From: Oscillospiraceae bacterium
GTDB taxonomy: Bacteria; Bacillota; Clostridia; Oscillospirales; Oscillospiraceae
Reading direction: 5' to 3'
Length of the DNA: 64,000 nt
Assembly: GCA_009787625.1 (NCBI GenBank)
Contig: WQSX01000002.1
Location: forward strand, 62,001 to 126,000
This document shows positions 15,436-25,300 of this stretch, piece by piece. The notes below the pieces were generated by a model, which had not been told where the DNA came from, made no database searches, and saw nothing but the letters and a program-made list of their open reading frames with translations. Both the position numbers and the translations under genes were made by a program. Numbering within the stretch: position 1 is the stretch's first letter; the number at the start of each line of letters is the position of its first letter.

Positions 15436-17094
15436 CTAGTTTGCCACTCCGACGACTCTCAGGTCTAACCAGTTTCCTGTAGGCATCAAACTAACTCCGG
15501 TTAAGTTAGCGTTGGTGGCAAGGATTCTTGTGTCATGTCCGAGGAAAACCCAAACGGCGTCTTCCATGATTTGCCTTTGTGCAAAAGCATAATGCTCAAA
15601 ACGCTCTTCAAAAGTAGGAGCTGCGTTTCCTGCAAGGATTGCCGCATCAACATCTAGGTTAGTGTAGAAGTTGGCATTTGCTCCTGCCGGGGTGTGTCTG
15701 TTTGACATGAATGTGCTGTTGAGGGCATTGTCAGGATCGAATGCAGACCATGATACATACCACATATGCATTTCGATTGTGTCTCTTGTTTGTCCCCATA
15801 TAGAATCACTGAGTGTTCCTTCTTCCATTGGAACAGGAGTTACATCAATACCTACTTGCGCCCACTGTTGAGCTAAGAACTCCATGGCTCTCATTTCTGA
15901 AGTTTCGGTAGAAGACCAAATGGTCAAAGAGAATCTGGTGCCGTCAGGTCCTTCAGGGAAACCTGCTTCATCAAGAAGCTCAGCAGCTCTTTCGAGATTT
16001 ACCGGATATCCTTCGCTCTCATAATGGAAAGGCAGAAGATTTGACATCGGTGATGTCGCAACTGTGGAGAATCCGCCTCGAACTACTTGAACATAGGCGT
16101 TTTTATCAATTGCGTAGTTCATCGCTCTTCTGACATACACGTTGTCTAAAGGTTCTACATCTTGATTCATCATGACAAAACGCATAACTGTTGATGGAGC
16201 TGTTTGAATATTAAAATTCGGATTGCCTTCGACTTGTGGAAGCAATTCCGGAGGCATTGGGTAAATGATATCGGCATCGCCGGATTGAAGCATAGCTACG
16301 CGTGTTGCATTTTCAGGAATAAAGCGATAGGTTACAGAATTCACTTCAATTCTATTTGCATTTCGCCAATTTGCGTTTCTATCCATAACCATACGGTCGC
16401 CGTCAACCCACTCACGGAAGATGAACTGGCCTGTTCCGACAGGACCGCTGAAGTCGCCGCTCTCGATTTGTGCAGGAGATACAATTCTGACAGCCATTAG
16501 TCTTTCGAGGAAAGGCATGAAAGGCTCATTGTGAACGAATTGAATTGTATAATCGTCTACTACAACAAACTCTTCAACTGTTCTGAAGATGGCGTATCTG
16601 GGACCACCTTCTCCAATTTCGCGTATAAAGTTAAAGTTGGCAAGAACGGCATCGGCGTTAAAAGGTAGTCCGTCGTGGAAGGTCACACCTTGTCGCAGAT
16701 AGAAAGTGTGAGTTAGCGAATCTTCCGAAACTTCAAAAGATTCAGCCAAGCCGCCGACGAGATTCATGTCGTTTTCATCCCAGTCAACCAAGGCTTCTAC
16801 CATCGCAGCAATTACGTTGTTGTCCAGAGCTGCACGGGATTCAAATGGGTTCAAGGTCATGATATTGTTGTTAAGTGCGATAACAATATCTCTGCCATTT
16901 ACTGCAGGGGCGTCATCTTCGTCTGCAGCCGGAGCATCTGCAGGTGCATCTGCCGGAGCGTCTGCCGGCGTGTCTCCGGGTGCTGCTGCAGGTGGCGCAG
17001 GTGTGTCGGCAACGTCGCCTGCACATGCTGCCACAAGTACCAATGCGAGGGACAATACAATTGCGAGTGCTAAGAATTTTCTGATGTTTTTCAT
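15436..17094 (-). CDS. oppA: Peptide ABC transporter substrate-binding lipoprotein (family 5)
   Basis: The start is the ATG at 17094; the upstream ATG contains the GGAGG ribosome-binding site. The lipoprotein signal ends in LVAAC. It is followed by a low-complexity Pro/Ala/Asp linker with PADA repeats (about residues 28-62). The family 5 binding fold then runs to the end, with GLAESFEVSEDSLTHTFYLR and GVTFHDGLPFNADAV as signature segments. The mature protein is tethered outside the membrane and delivers peptides to OppBC. It is the first gene of the opp-ROK operon. Confidence 0.93.
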   Translation of the reverse strand: MKNIRKFLALAIVLSLALVLVAACAGDVADTPAPPAAAPGDTPADAPADAPADAPAADEDDAPAVNGRDIVIALNNNIMTLNPFESRAALDNNVIAAMVEALVDWDENDMNLVGGLAESFEVSEDSLTHTFYLRQGVTFHDGLPFNADAVLANFNFIREIGEGGPRYAIFRTVEEFVVVDDYTIQFVHNEPFMPFLERLMAVRIVSPAQIESGDFSGPVGTGQFIFREWVDGDRMVMDRNANWRNANRIEVNSVTYRFIPENATRVAMLQSGDADIIYPMPPELLPQVEGNPNFNIQTAPSTVMRFVMMNQDVEPLDNVYVRRAMNYAIDKNAYVQVVRGGFSTVATSPMSNLLPFHYESEGYPVNLERAAELLDEAGFPEGPDGTRFSLTIWSSTETSEMRAMEFLAQQWAQVGIDVTPVPMEEGTLSDSIWGQTRDTIEMHMWYVSWSAFDPDNALNSTFMSNRHTPAGANANFYTNLDVDAAILAGNAAPTFEERFEHYAFAQRQIMEDAVWVFLGHDTRILATNANLTGVSLMPTGNWLDLRVVGVAN

Positions 17095-17415
17095 TTTTTC
17101 CTCCATATAAGTTTGTTTTATTTAAATGTATAACGCGACATGTTTAACGATTATTATAGTGGGGAGTTGTTTTAATCTCACCGTAAGCGCAGATGTGTGA
17201 CTGTTGGCTATAAAAATCGCCGAAAACGTTCAAAAGCGACAAAAAGCAAGTGCAAAACTTGTCGATTTATTTCATGGTGATAATAATACAACAATAATAT
17301 CCAAAAGTCAACGCTGGATTCATACTTTTTTTGGGTATTGTATCTCGGTGGCTAATGTGCTACAATGCCATTGCTGAAAGAAATGGTCGTTTGTGTTTGA
17401 GGGAGGGAGAACGGA
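17095..17415. other. Intergenic region between oppA and cutC
   Basis: This is the divergent regulatory region for two units. It holds a perfect leftward -10 TATAAT (17153-17158) for oppA without a convincing -35, and the rightward cutC promoter (17338-17366). The A/T-rich centre has several TAATAAT-like runs. No gene or known riboswitch is seen. Confidence 0.6.
17338..17366 (+). promoter_or_regulatory. cutC promoter
   Basis: -35 TTGTAT (17338-17343) and -10 TACAAT (17361-17366) have a 17-nt spacer. The predicted start is near 17373, about 43 nt before the ATG. Confidence 0.65.
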
Positions 17416-18171
17416 ATGGATACAAAAAATATTATAATTGAAATTTGTTGTGGGTCATATGAAGATGTACTTGAGGCGAAAAAAGCAGGGGCGCATCGTG
17501 TTGAGTTAAATTCTGCGCTGTTTCTGGGCGGACTCACACCATCGCTGGGCAATCTGCGGCTATGCAAAAAAAACATACCGGGTATTGAGGTTTTTCCAAT
17601 GATACGCCCCCGCCCGGCAGGATTTGCATACAGTGAATTTGAGTACGAGACAATGATAGAAGATGCAAAGCTTTTTTTGGAAAACGGAGCGGACGGCATT
17701 GTCTTTGGTTTTCTAAACAGCGACGGCACCGTAGATGAAAAGCGCACAAGCGAATTTGTAAACATTATCGATTCATTTAAAAAACCATCAATTTTTCACC
17801 GAGCTTTTGACGTGACCCCTGAGCCTTTTAAAGCGCTGGATACACTGATAAAATGCGGCGTTACAAGACTACTCACGAGCGGGCAAGCACGCTCTGCACC
17901 CGAGGGTATCGAGCTTATCAAAGAGCTTGTAAATTACGCCGGTGATAAAATAGAAATCCTACCGGGCGCAGGAATCAAATCTGCAAATGTAAGAAATATA
18001 GTCAGCTACACAGGTGTTACACAAGTTCACTTCTCAGCCGCAGAGCAAAAACCCGAATCTTCGGTTGCAAACAACCGCAGTATATACTTCGGCGGCGCAC
18101 TCTACCCAAGAGAGGACCTAATTGACGTGACATCTTCTAAAAAAATCGCAGATGTCATAGATGCAATATAG
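17416..18171 (+). CDS. cutC: CutC family protein
   Basis: The 251-aa TIM-barrel protein carries the family motifs IEICCGSYEDVLEAKKAGA, RVELNSALFLGGLTPS and FPMIRPRPAGFAYSEFE. CutC was named for copper homeostasis, but the catalytic role is unsettled, so the name describes a family only. The ribosome-binding site is GGGAGG. It stands upstream of the M81 peptidase gene and opposite the opp operon, so a role in the same peptide or glycan utilisation locus is possible (inference). Confidence 0.9.
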   Translation: MDTKNIIIEICCGSYEDVLEAKKAGAHRVELNSALFLGGLTPSLGNLRLCKKNIPGIEVFPMIRPRPAGFAYSEFEYETMIEDAKLFLENGADGIVFGFLNSDGTVDEKRTSEFVNIIDSFKKPSIFHRAFDVTPEPFKALDTLIKCGVTRLLTSGQARSAPEGIELIKELVNYAGDKIEILPGAGIKSANVRNIVSYTGVTQVHFSAAEQKPESSVANNRSIYFGGALYPREDLIDVTSSKKIADVIDAI

Positions 18172-18193
18172 TGTGGGCAATGTCTAAAATTAA

Positions 18194-18266
18194 GCGGGCG
18201 AACACAGTTCGCCCCTACACCAAAACATTCAGAATGCCTCTGTAGGGGCGAACTGCGTTCGCCCGC
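18194..18266. repeat. Pair of family C repeats in inverted orientation
   Basis: Two 26-bp copies (18194-18219 and 18241-18266) are inverted and match at 25 of 26 positions, so the RNA could form a long hairpin. Each copy also contains its own GGGCGAAC/GTTCGCCC stem. They lie between cutC and the M81 gene. Confidence 0.88.
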
Positions 18267-18290
18267 AAAACAGGACACAAGGAGAAACTC

Positions 18291-19730
18291 ATGAAAATGA
18301 AAAGAATTTTTGCAACAGGAATCAGTCAGGAAAGCAACTCGTTTAACCCGTTAAAATCCACATACGACGACTTTGTGATTTACCGCGGGCAGGAATTTCG
18401 AGACACACCCGGGCTGAAAGTGCTGATAGATGCGGGCTTTGACGTGGTAGAGTCTATTTGGCCCAGAGCAGTGCCGGGCGGCACTTTAAACTTTGAGGAT
18501 TTTAAGCGTTTTGCCGACGAGATGTTAACGCCGCTTGAGGACGACAGAAAAGGCTTCGACGCTGTGTTTCTACCCATGCACGGAGCGTTGGATGTAGAGC
18601 ACATAGGCAGTGGCGAAGCATATATAATCGCACGCATAAGAGAGATAGTCGGGCAAGATATTCCCATAGCGGCGGCACTTGACATGCACGCAAATATAAT
18701 GTATGGAGCCGCCGATGCCGTAAACATAATCTACGGATACAGAACCGCTCCACATATTGATGTCGCCGAAACACACATCAGAGCGGCGGAATTACTTGTA
18801 CGGGCGCTAAACGAAGGAGTAACACCGCGCACAAAACTCTTGCGCATACCCTATATGATGCCCGGTGAAAACATGATGACAAGCTCCGGCATAGGCAAAG
18901 AGATAATCGAAAAGCTACCGCTCATTGAAAAACATGAAAACATCTGGTGTGCGTCATATTTTGTGGGCATGGCATGGATAGACTGCTATCAAAACGGCGC
19001 CGCAGTGGTTGTATCGGGAGTTGGAGATATGAGCGGCGGCATAGAGGAAGCAAGCAAACTAAAGCAGTTTGTTTTAGATAACCGTAGTAGGTTTCAGTAT
19101 CAGGGCAACGCAATGGAACCCGAAGAAATAATAGATTTTGTAAAAAAACACAGCCACGACAGGCCAGTCATAATCTCAGATTCAGCCGACAACAAAACAG
19201 CAGGCGCGGCAGGAGATAATGCGTTTATGCTTGATATGTTCCTACGTAGTGGCGTAGAAAACGCTGTTTTTGCATCTATTATCGACCCCGAAGCTATCGA
19301 AAGAGTCAAGTCCCAAAAAATAGGAGATGTAATTGACATAGAAATAGGGGGAGCATTTGACCAAGGCAGTAAAAAAGTCGCCATGAAAGGTGCGGTCATA
19401 AAAAACATAACACTCGGATTGAGTAATGAAAACTCAAAAAATCTATTCGAGGATAAACCCCGCAGTTGTGTGCTGAACTACAAAGGCATTGATGTACTGA
19501 TTTTCGACAAACGCAAGCCCGTCTTTGATGAATCAACCTTAGCAGAACACGGACTATCGCTCAGCGACTACAATATATTAGTGGTGAAACAAGGCTACCT
19601 ATCCCCCGAACTGCTCGAAGCGGCAAAACACTCAGCAATGGCACTGACACCCGGCAACTGCAACCAAAAAATCGAGAGACTAACCTACAAAAAAATCCGC
19701 CACCCAATGTACCCATTTGACGAGGCGTAA
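18291..19730 (+). CDS. M81 family metallopeptidase (MlrC-like)
   Basis: MlrC proteins are zinc peptidases first known from microcystin degradation and are thought to cleave small linear or non-standard peptides. The 479-aa protein has the N-terminal DUF1485-type domain with TGISQESNSFNPL, the metal-binding regions FLPMHGAL and AALDMHANI, and the C-terminal domain (YLSPELLEAAKHSAMALTPG). The ATG follows AAGGAG with 6-nt spacing. Its position facing a peptide importer suggests it processes imported peptides (inference). Confidence 0.9.
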   Translation: MKMKRIFATGISQESNSFNPLKSTYDDFVIYRGQEFRDTPGLKVLIDAGFDVVESIWPRAVPGGTLNFEDFKRFADEMLTPLEDDRKGFDAVFLPMHGALDVEHIGSGEAYIIARIREIVGQDIPIAAALDMHANIMYGAADAVNIIYGYRTAPHIDVAETHIRAAELLVRALNEGVTPRTKLLRIPYMMPGENMMTSSGIGKEIIEKLPLIEKHENIWCASYFVGMAWIDCYQNGAAVVVSGVGDMSGGIEEASKLKQFVLDNRSRFQYQGNAMEPEEIIDFVKKHSHDRPVIISDSADNKTAGAAGDNAFMLDMFLRSGVENAVFASIIDPEAIERVKSQKIGDVIDIEIGGAFDQGSKKVAMKGAVIKNITLGLSNENSKNLFEDKPRSCVLNYKGIDVLIFDKRKPVFDESTLAEHGLSLSDYNILVVKQGYLSPELLEAAKHSAMALTPGNCNQKIERLTYKKIRHPMYPFDEA

Positions 19731-19777
19731 CTCAACCCAAATTTACCCCCAAATTCAACCCCAACATCAGAATTTCC

Positions 19778-19806
19778 TTGACAATATAAGCATTTTGCGG
19801 TACATT
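19778..19806 (+). promoter_or_regulatory. Promoter of the lipoprotein gene
   Basis: A perfect -35 TTGACA (19778-19783) lies 17 nt before -10 TACATT (19801-19806). The predicted start is near 19813, about 47 nt before the ATG. Confidence 0.7.
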
Positions 19807-19859
19807 ATATTGCTGTTGTGCTGTTTAAAATCAAAGCACAATACAGAAAGAGGGGAAAG

Positions 19860-20753
19860 ATGAAAAAAGTTGCAGTAATCCTTGTAGCAGTTATCCTAAC
19901 TGCTATGCTTGTGGCGTGCGGAAGCACAGTGACTACGCCTGTTCGTGGTATGTGGGCAGACCATTACTACACGAATGAATATCTCGGCGTGCGCTTTGTG
20001 TTACCCCTCGGTTGGCAAGCAACCACTGACGCAGAGCTACGCATGATCGCAGGACTCGCAGGAGACTTCATGGCAGAAGCAGGCGCAGAAATGCCCGAAG
20101 GCGTGGAATCTCTTACAGAGATGATGGCAAGCCACCCATTAGAAGGCTCAAACGTCCAAATCATATTCGAAAGATTCAGAGGCAGAGCACCTTCAAGAGA
20201 CAACTTTATCGAAACTGCCCGAGAGCAGATTGAAGAACTCGGTGGGCGCGTTATAGATACACCGGGAACAACACGAATCGGACCGTATGATTTCTACTCT
20301 TTTGGTACAGAACTGGAAATGCACGGCGTCACAATACCCGGCAGGCAGTTTGTCAACTTCCACGAAGGATATGCAAGATTAATCATCATAACATTGCCGC
20401 AGGGCACTACCACAACTGTTGAAGATATACTCGGAAACTTCATAGGTCTTGACGAGCCAATCCCTGAGCCACAAGTGGTTCAGCGTGAACACCCCGCAGA
20501 GCTTCTTGGGACTTGGGAGTGGTTTTGGGATCCCGAAGTCACTTTAACTTTTAACGCAAACGGAACAGGTGAGCGTGACTTTGGCGAGGGGCCAGAACAT
20601 TTTGAGTGGTATGCAGAGGACGGAAATCACTTAGTGATTGGAGCAGGTATAGGGGCAGAAAGCTGGTCGTATACAGTGGCAGCAGATGGAATCCTGTTAA
20701 TCGAAAGCAGGCAAGCACCTGATTTGTTTCTTGAATTTGGAAGAATTTCATAA
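19860..20753 (+). CDS. Lipoprotein with C-terminal lipocalin-like (DUF5640-type) domain
   Basis: The start is the ATG at 19860 (MKKVAVILVAVI), preceded by AGGGGAAAG. An upstream in-frame start lies too near the promoter. The signal peptide ends in the lipobox LVAC, so the 297-aa product is predicted to be anchored outside the membrane. Residues 35-200 resemble a PsbP/DUF-type stress lipoprotein domain (YLGVRFVLPLGWQ). Residues 220-297 are a small beta domain beginning LLGTWEWFWDPEVTLTFNANGTG, as in DUF5640-like lipoproteins. It has its own consensus promoter. Function unknown. Confidence 0.8.
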   Translation: MKKVAVILVAVILTAMLVACGSTVTTPVRGMWADHYYTNEYLGVRFVLPLGWQATTDAELRMIAGLAGDFMAEAGAEMPEGVESLTEMMASHPLEGSNVQIIFERFRGRAPSRDNFIETAREQIEELGGRVIDTPGTTRIGPYDFYSFGTELEMHGVTIPGRQFVNFHEGYARLIIITLPQGTTTTVEDILGNFIGLDEPIPEPQVVQREHPAELLGTWEWFWDPEVTLTFNANGTGERDFGEGPEHFEWYAEDGNHLVIGAGIGAESWSYTVAADGILLIESRQAPDLFLEFGRIS

Positions 20754-20831
20754 ATGAATATTATCAACTACGATGCATGAAATGGCAAGTACCATTATGA
20801 GTCGTTTTGAGCTCGTATATTTTCTAAAGAA

Positions 20832-22307
20832 ATGGGCACAATTGTGAAATCTGTAGCAGAAAAACTGGCTTTGAGACTATCATCGGATCCTCTAAGAAAC
20901 CTGGAAAATGCCGTAAAAATATTGTCCGAATCGGCTGAAGCGGACTGCTTTATTGCCGTACACGAAAATGACCGCTTTAACGTCGTTGCTTCAATTTCGG
21001 AAGATGAAACGCCGAGATTTATGCCGATTTTTGCCGAAGCTTTATCCGAAAGCTCTGTTGTGTTGATTGATAAAGAGTTGCCGGAAAAGTTAGGTGCAGT
21101 CGCATGTGTGCCGATAATAGTCGAAAACACACAACACATTGAGGAAGATGGTTTCGTGAAGCGCCGTAGTACGACCCATAAAACAGTCACAGGTTTTGTA
21201 TACTTTCAGCGAATAAGAGATAAAAACATGTTTGTCAGCGAATTTTTACCGACTCTAAAAGATTCGCTCAACCTACTCGGAAACTGTTTAGAATTCTACC
21301 GCCAGTTCATGTTATCAAACACAGATAAGTTGACAGGAGCGTACACCCGCAGATACATAGATGCAGTTATCCAAAGTTGCATGGAGTTATCAAAGCAGGG
21401 AGCTACGAAGTTTTCAGTAATAATTGCAGATGTTGACTTCTTCAAGCAAGTAAATGACCAATATGGGCATCTTGCGGGAGACGATGCTTTGCATACCATA
21501 GCGAGAGTTATACAAAAAAGCCTAAGCAAGCAAGACACTCTGGGAAGATATGGCGGAGAGGAATTTGTCGTGGTGCTTGATAATATGGGTGCCGAAGAAG
21601 CATTAAAGCTTGCTGATAGACTGCGCAAAGAGGTGGAGGGTGCTAAGATTTTAGGCGAAAAAAGAGAGCTGACAATCAGCCTTGGAGTATCCACATATCC
21701 GGATCATGCAGACTCTATAAAAAACCTCCTAGACCGGGCAGATAAAGCACTCTATATTTCAAAGCAAACAGGACGCAACAAAGTCACAGTTTGGCACGAC
21801 GACTATCAAAACTATGCAATGAATAGACAACCGAAGCAGGAGTTTTTTTCAGGCAACAACGAGAGAGACAGCATGAAAATGCGCTCCCTTTACAAAATAA
21901 TGGACATATCCAAACAAAATCTCGGTCTGCAGCAAAAAGTAGACCTCATATACAATGAAATTGCTGACATATCGGGAGCTACAGACCTCAAATATTTCGT
22001 CACAGGGGCAGGCGGAGCAAAAGCCTTATATCAGTCGGGTAAATCCGCAATCCCACACAACAAAAAAATCATCCAAGATGTGATAAATACGCAAGAATCG
22101 GTGAGCCTCATCGACTGGGAGAATAATAACATTGAAGCAACAGACGGCTTTTGGGACTGGCAGTCAATAGTTGCGGTGCCGTCTATCAAGTTAGGTGAAG
22201 TAGTTGGGATTCTGTATGTGAGCGTGTCTGCAAAGGTGAAAGAGTTTTCTCCCGGTGAGAGAAGCTACATTCAAAACGCAGCAACAATAATGTCCTCTAT
22301 ATGTTAG
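20832..22307 (+). CDS. Diguanylate cyclase, GAF-GGDEF-GAF
   Basis: The protein is predicted to make c-di-GMP from two GTP. It is a 491-aa cytoplasmic protein without membrane segments. An N-terminal GAF-like domain (20-145) is followed by GGDEF (about 160-320) with the active site RYGGEEF (about 240-246). A second GAF-like domain (350-491) lies after the catalytic domain, an unusual order. The allosteric I-site RxxD is broken (SKQD: Arg lost), so product inhibition is probably weak. No clear ribosome-binding site precedes 20832. The next gene starts 15 nt after the stop and carries a related GGDEF-GAF module. Confidence 0.88.
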   Translation: MGTIVKSVAEKLALRLSSDPLRNLENAVKILSESAEADCFIAVHENDRFNVVASISEDETPRFMPIFAEALSESSVVLIDKELPEKLGAVACVPIIVENTQHIEEDGFVKRRSTTHKTVTGFVYFQRIRDKNMFVSEFLPTLKDSLNLLGNCLEFYRQFMLSNTDKLTGAYTRRYIDAVIQSCMELSKQGATKFSVIIADVDFFKQVNDQYGHLAGDDALHTIARVIQKSLSKQDTLGRYGGEEFVVVLDNMGAEEALKLADRLRKEVEGAKILGEKRELTISLGVSTYPDHADSIKNLLDRADKALYISKQTGRNKVTVWHDDYQNYAMNRQPKQEFFSGNNERDSMKMRSLYKIMDISKQNLGLQQKVDLIYNEIADISGATDLKYFVTGAGGAKALYQSGKSAIPHNKKIIQDVINTQESVSLIDWENNNIEATDGFWDWQSIVAVPSIKLGEVVGILYVSVSAKVKEFSPGERSYIQNAATIMSSIC

Positions 22308-22322
22308 AAGGGAGATGTTTCA

Positions 22323-25300
22323 GTGGCAATCATTAACAATAGATACAGAATTGTCGAAGAGCTGGAACGCTTTGACCCCAGTTCGCTATGCCTTATTACA
22401 GATATGGCTGAGAGGGGAAAGGAAAAAGCTGCCTATCTGTTTGATGAAGGACTGACCGCAGGTGAGCTTGATGAGTTCTACAGCGGTGACTTTGCGGTTT
22501 ATAAAAGGCTTACCCACACTCACATTTTAAAAAGTTACGAGATTGAAAAAATAAAAAATATCGGCGGAAAACGCAGTGGTATTCCCCAATACATGCTACT
22601 TTCAGAACATGTAGACGGCTTCACAACACTCTTAAACTCTATAGGGAAAATCCCGAGAAAAAGCGTGTTAGATCTATTTATAAGTGCATGTCAGGCTGTG
22701 CACTACCTACATGTGAAGAACGTAATGCACGGCAGCTTAAACTCCCTGAGTGTAATTATCACAGGCAAAAAAAGAAAAGTCTTGCACCTGCGAGATATTG
22801 CATCAACAAAGCTACTCCGTCACATACCGGGAGACTCCGGATACAACACAGCATACTTTCAGGCACCTGAAGCAAGGCTTGAAAGTGCCGGCAATGTTCA
22901 AACAGATATATACTCGTTAGGAGTTGTGCTTTTCTGCCTGGTTGCAGATAAAGGTGACATAAGCTCTGACTTCAAGGTAGATTTGGCAAAATTCAAAGGC
23001 TCGGACGAGTTTATAGAAAAAGCAATGTTCATAATAGAAAAAGCGACAGCCGGGGTGGGGACGCGATACAGCAGTATTCTACAAATGGTTGATGACATAA
23101 ACGACCTGTTTAAGACAGACTATAAAGCATTTAGGGTCGCGGAGCTGGAGCATCTTGTTTTAGAAACAAAACTTGTCGGGCGAAAGTCGGAACTTGAAAC
23201 TTTGGTTGAATGCACAAGCAATGTAACCGCTCAACTTTCGCTGAAACGACACGCCTGTATCAGTGCGGAGCAAGGTATGGGCAAAACGTCACTGCTCAGA
23301 CGTCTGCGAAACAAGCTCCGCCTGCAAGACAGCACAGTATTTTGGTCTTTTGACAACAATGGCAGCAATGCAATTCAAGGATTACTCAAACAACTGATTG
23401 AAGAGGGCAACTCACGTCATAACGACGACATGATAAAGTACATAGTATCAGTTATTAACGGTAGGGCAGTTGATGCCAGAACAGGTCATGGCGGCACATC
23501 TATAGTAAAGTTCATATATGATTGCATAAAAGACAGAGCGGTAGTAATAATCCTTGATAATTTAGACGATGCCGACATATTTACGCTCGACTTGGTTGAT
23601 AAACTTGAAACAGTGTGCAGAAAGCTAAGCATTGTTTTTTCATTCCGCCGTAAACACACAAACAAGCGGTTGACGGTCTTTATGGACAGACTTTCAGGTA
23701 GTGACTCGCTGACTCAAGTCAGGCTCGAAACACTCACAAGGGGAGAAACCGCAGAATTAATCAAAAATGTTTTTTTTATCAGAGAACTGTCGGACGAATT
23801 TACAGATGCGGTCTTTAACAGCACGGGAGGAAACCCGTTTTTAATTGTGGAGACACTAAAGAGTTTTAAGGCAAACCGTATTATCTATGTGGATGAAAAT
23901 GACGGAAAATGGCAAACAAGTCTTGAAATATACGACTATGATAAAATACCAATGCCGACGAGACTTGAGCAAGCGGCACGCCAACAAGCGAAAAAACTAA
24001 GCAGAACAGACTATAAAATGCTTGAGGTGATATCCCTTTTTGAAAACCTGCAACCCACGAAAAAGCGGCTCAACGCAGTATTATTAGTTGACGCAAAAAA
24101 ACTTAGTTCGCGCCTAAGTGCGTTGGTAAAAGACGGAATACTCTATGCAGCCGAGGAAGCAAAGACATTCTCAATTGTCAATAAATCATTTGGAGAATTC
24201 CTTTCAAGCAGTATCGAACCGATTTTGGCAAGAGAACTGCACTTACGTATTGCAAATGCACTCCTTGCCGAGGAAGTTCATTCAGCCGATGTATTGAGTG
24301 AAATTATTTACCACTTGGAGATACTCGGAGAGGACAAAAAACTCCCCATATGTTATGAAAACCTCGCCGACAAAAATGCAGAGGCGGGATTTTTCGGAAA
24401 TGCCATACCTTTCTATAATAAGGCTTTAGAAATTTATAGAAAAACAGGAAACAAGCACAGAGAGATAGATATACGCCTTAAATTAGGCGATGCATTAATG
24501 CTTGATACAAAGGCACTTCAAGCACTTGAATGTATGGAATGGGTAGTGCGGAAAACAAGAGATTTTGGGCTTGTAGAAAAACATGTCAGAGCTCTTATCA
24601 AAAAATGTGAGTGTTACGGAACACTGTTCATGGAAGACAAAAACTCTCGACTGGTCAATGCACGAATTGACGCCAAGTTTGAGGACAAAGGTTTCCGCGA
24701 AGCAAGCATGGAATTGTATATGGACTATCTCATGGCGAGACTATCAGGCACAACAAGCAATGCAAGCACCGAAGAGTTCCGCGTCGAAGCAGAGTATGCA
24801 CTGTCTGTATGCCTTGAGGGTAGATCTGATATAAAGGCGATAGCCCTACGCCGCCTATCTCTTCACTATTTGTTTACAGGAGATTTTAAAAAAGCGATTG
24901 AACTTGCGCGTCAAAGTGTTGATGTGGCAAATTCCACTGACAATGAAAAAATTCAGATTGAGTGCCTGCAAGGTCTGGCACTGCTGTATGTCAATACCCG
25001 TAACGGAGAGCTTGCAAACTCAATATATGAAGAGCTACTGAGCAGAAACCAGGATCCCAAGTCACTATACGGTATCCTGCTGGGGAAAATAGGAAATGAC
25101 TATGCATACCACTATGAGCTTGGGCGGGCCATTGAAAATATCGGACCGCTAAAAGATGTAGCGGCGCTGGTAGGAGTAAACCCATATACCCAATCGATTG
25201 CCTTGTTTGCAAAGCTGTTTCTCGATGCAGATTTGTATACACAGGCAGAGGACTTAATTCTCTCATGTGCATCTTTTGTAGAGGACGATAACGAACGAAG

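Noticed and set aside
22323-23130. Active Ser/Thr protein kinase
   Set aside because: The glycine-rich loop, catalytic Lys, HRD Asp and DFG Asp are all missing, so only a pseudokinase call is supported.
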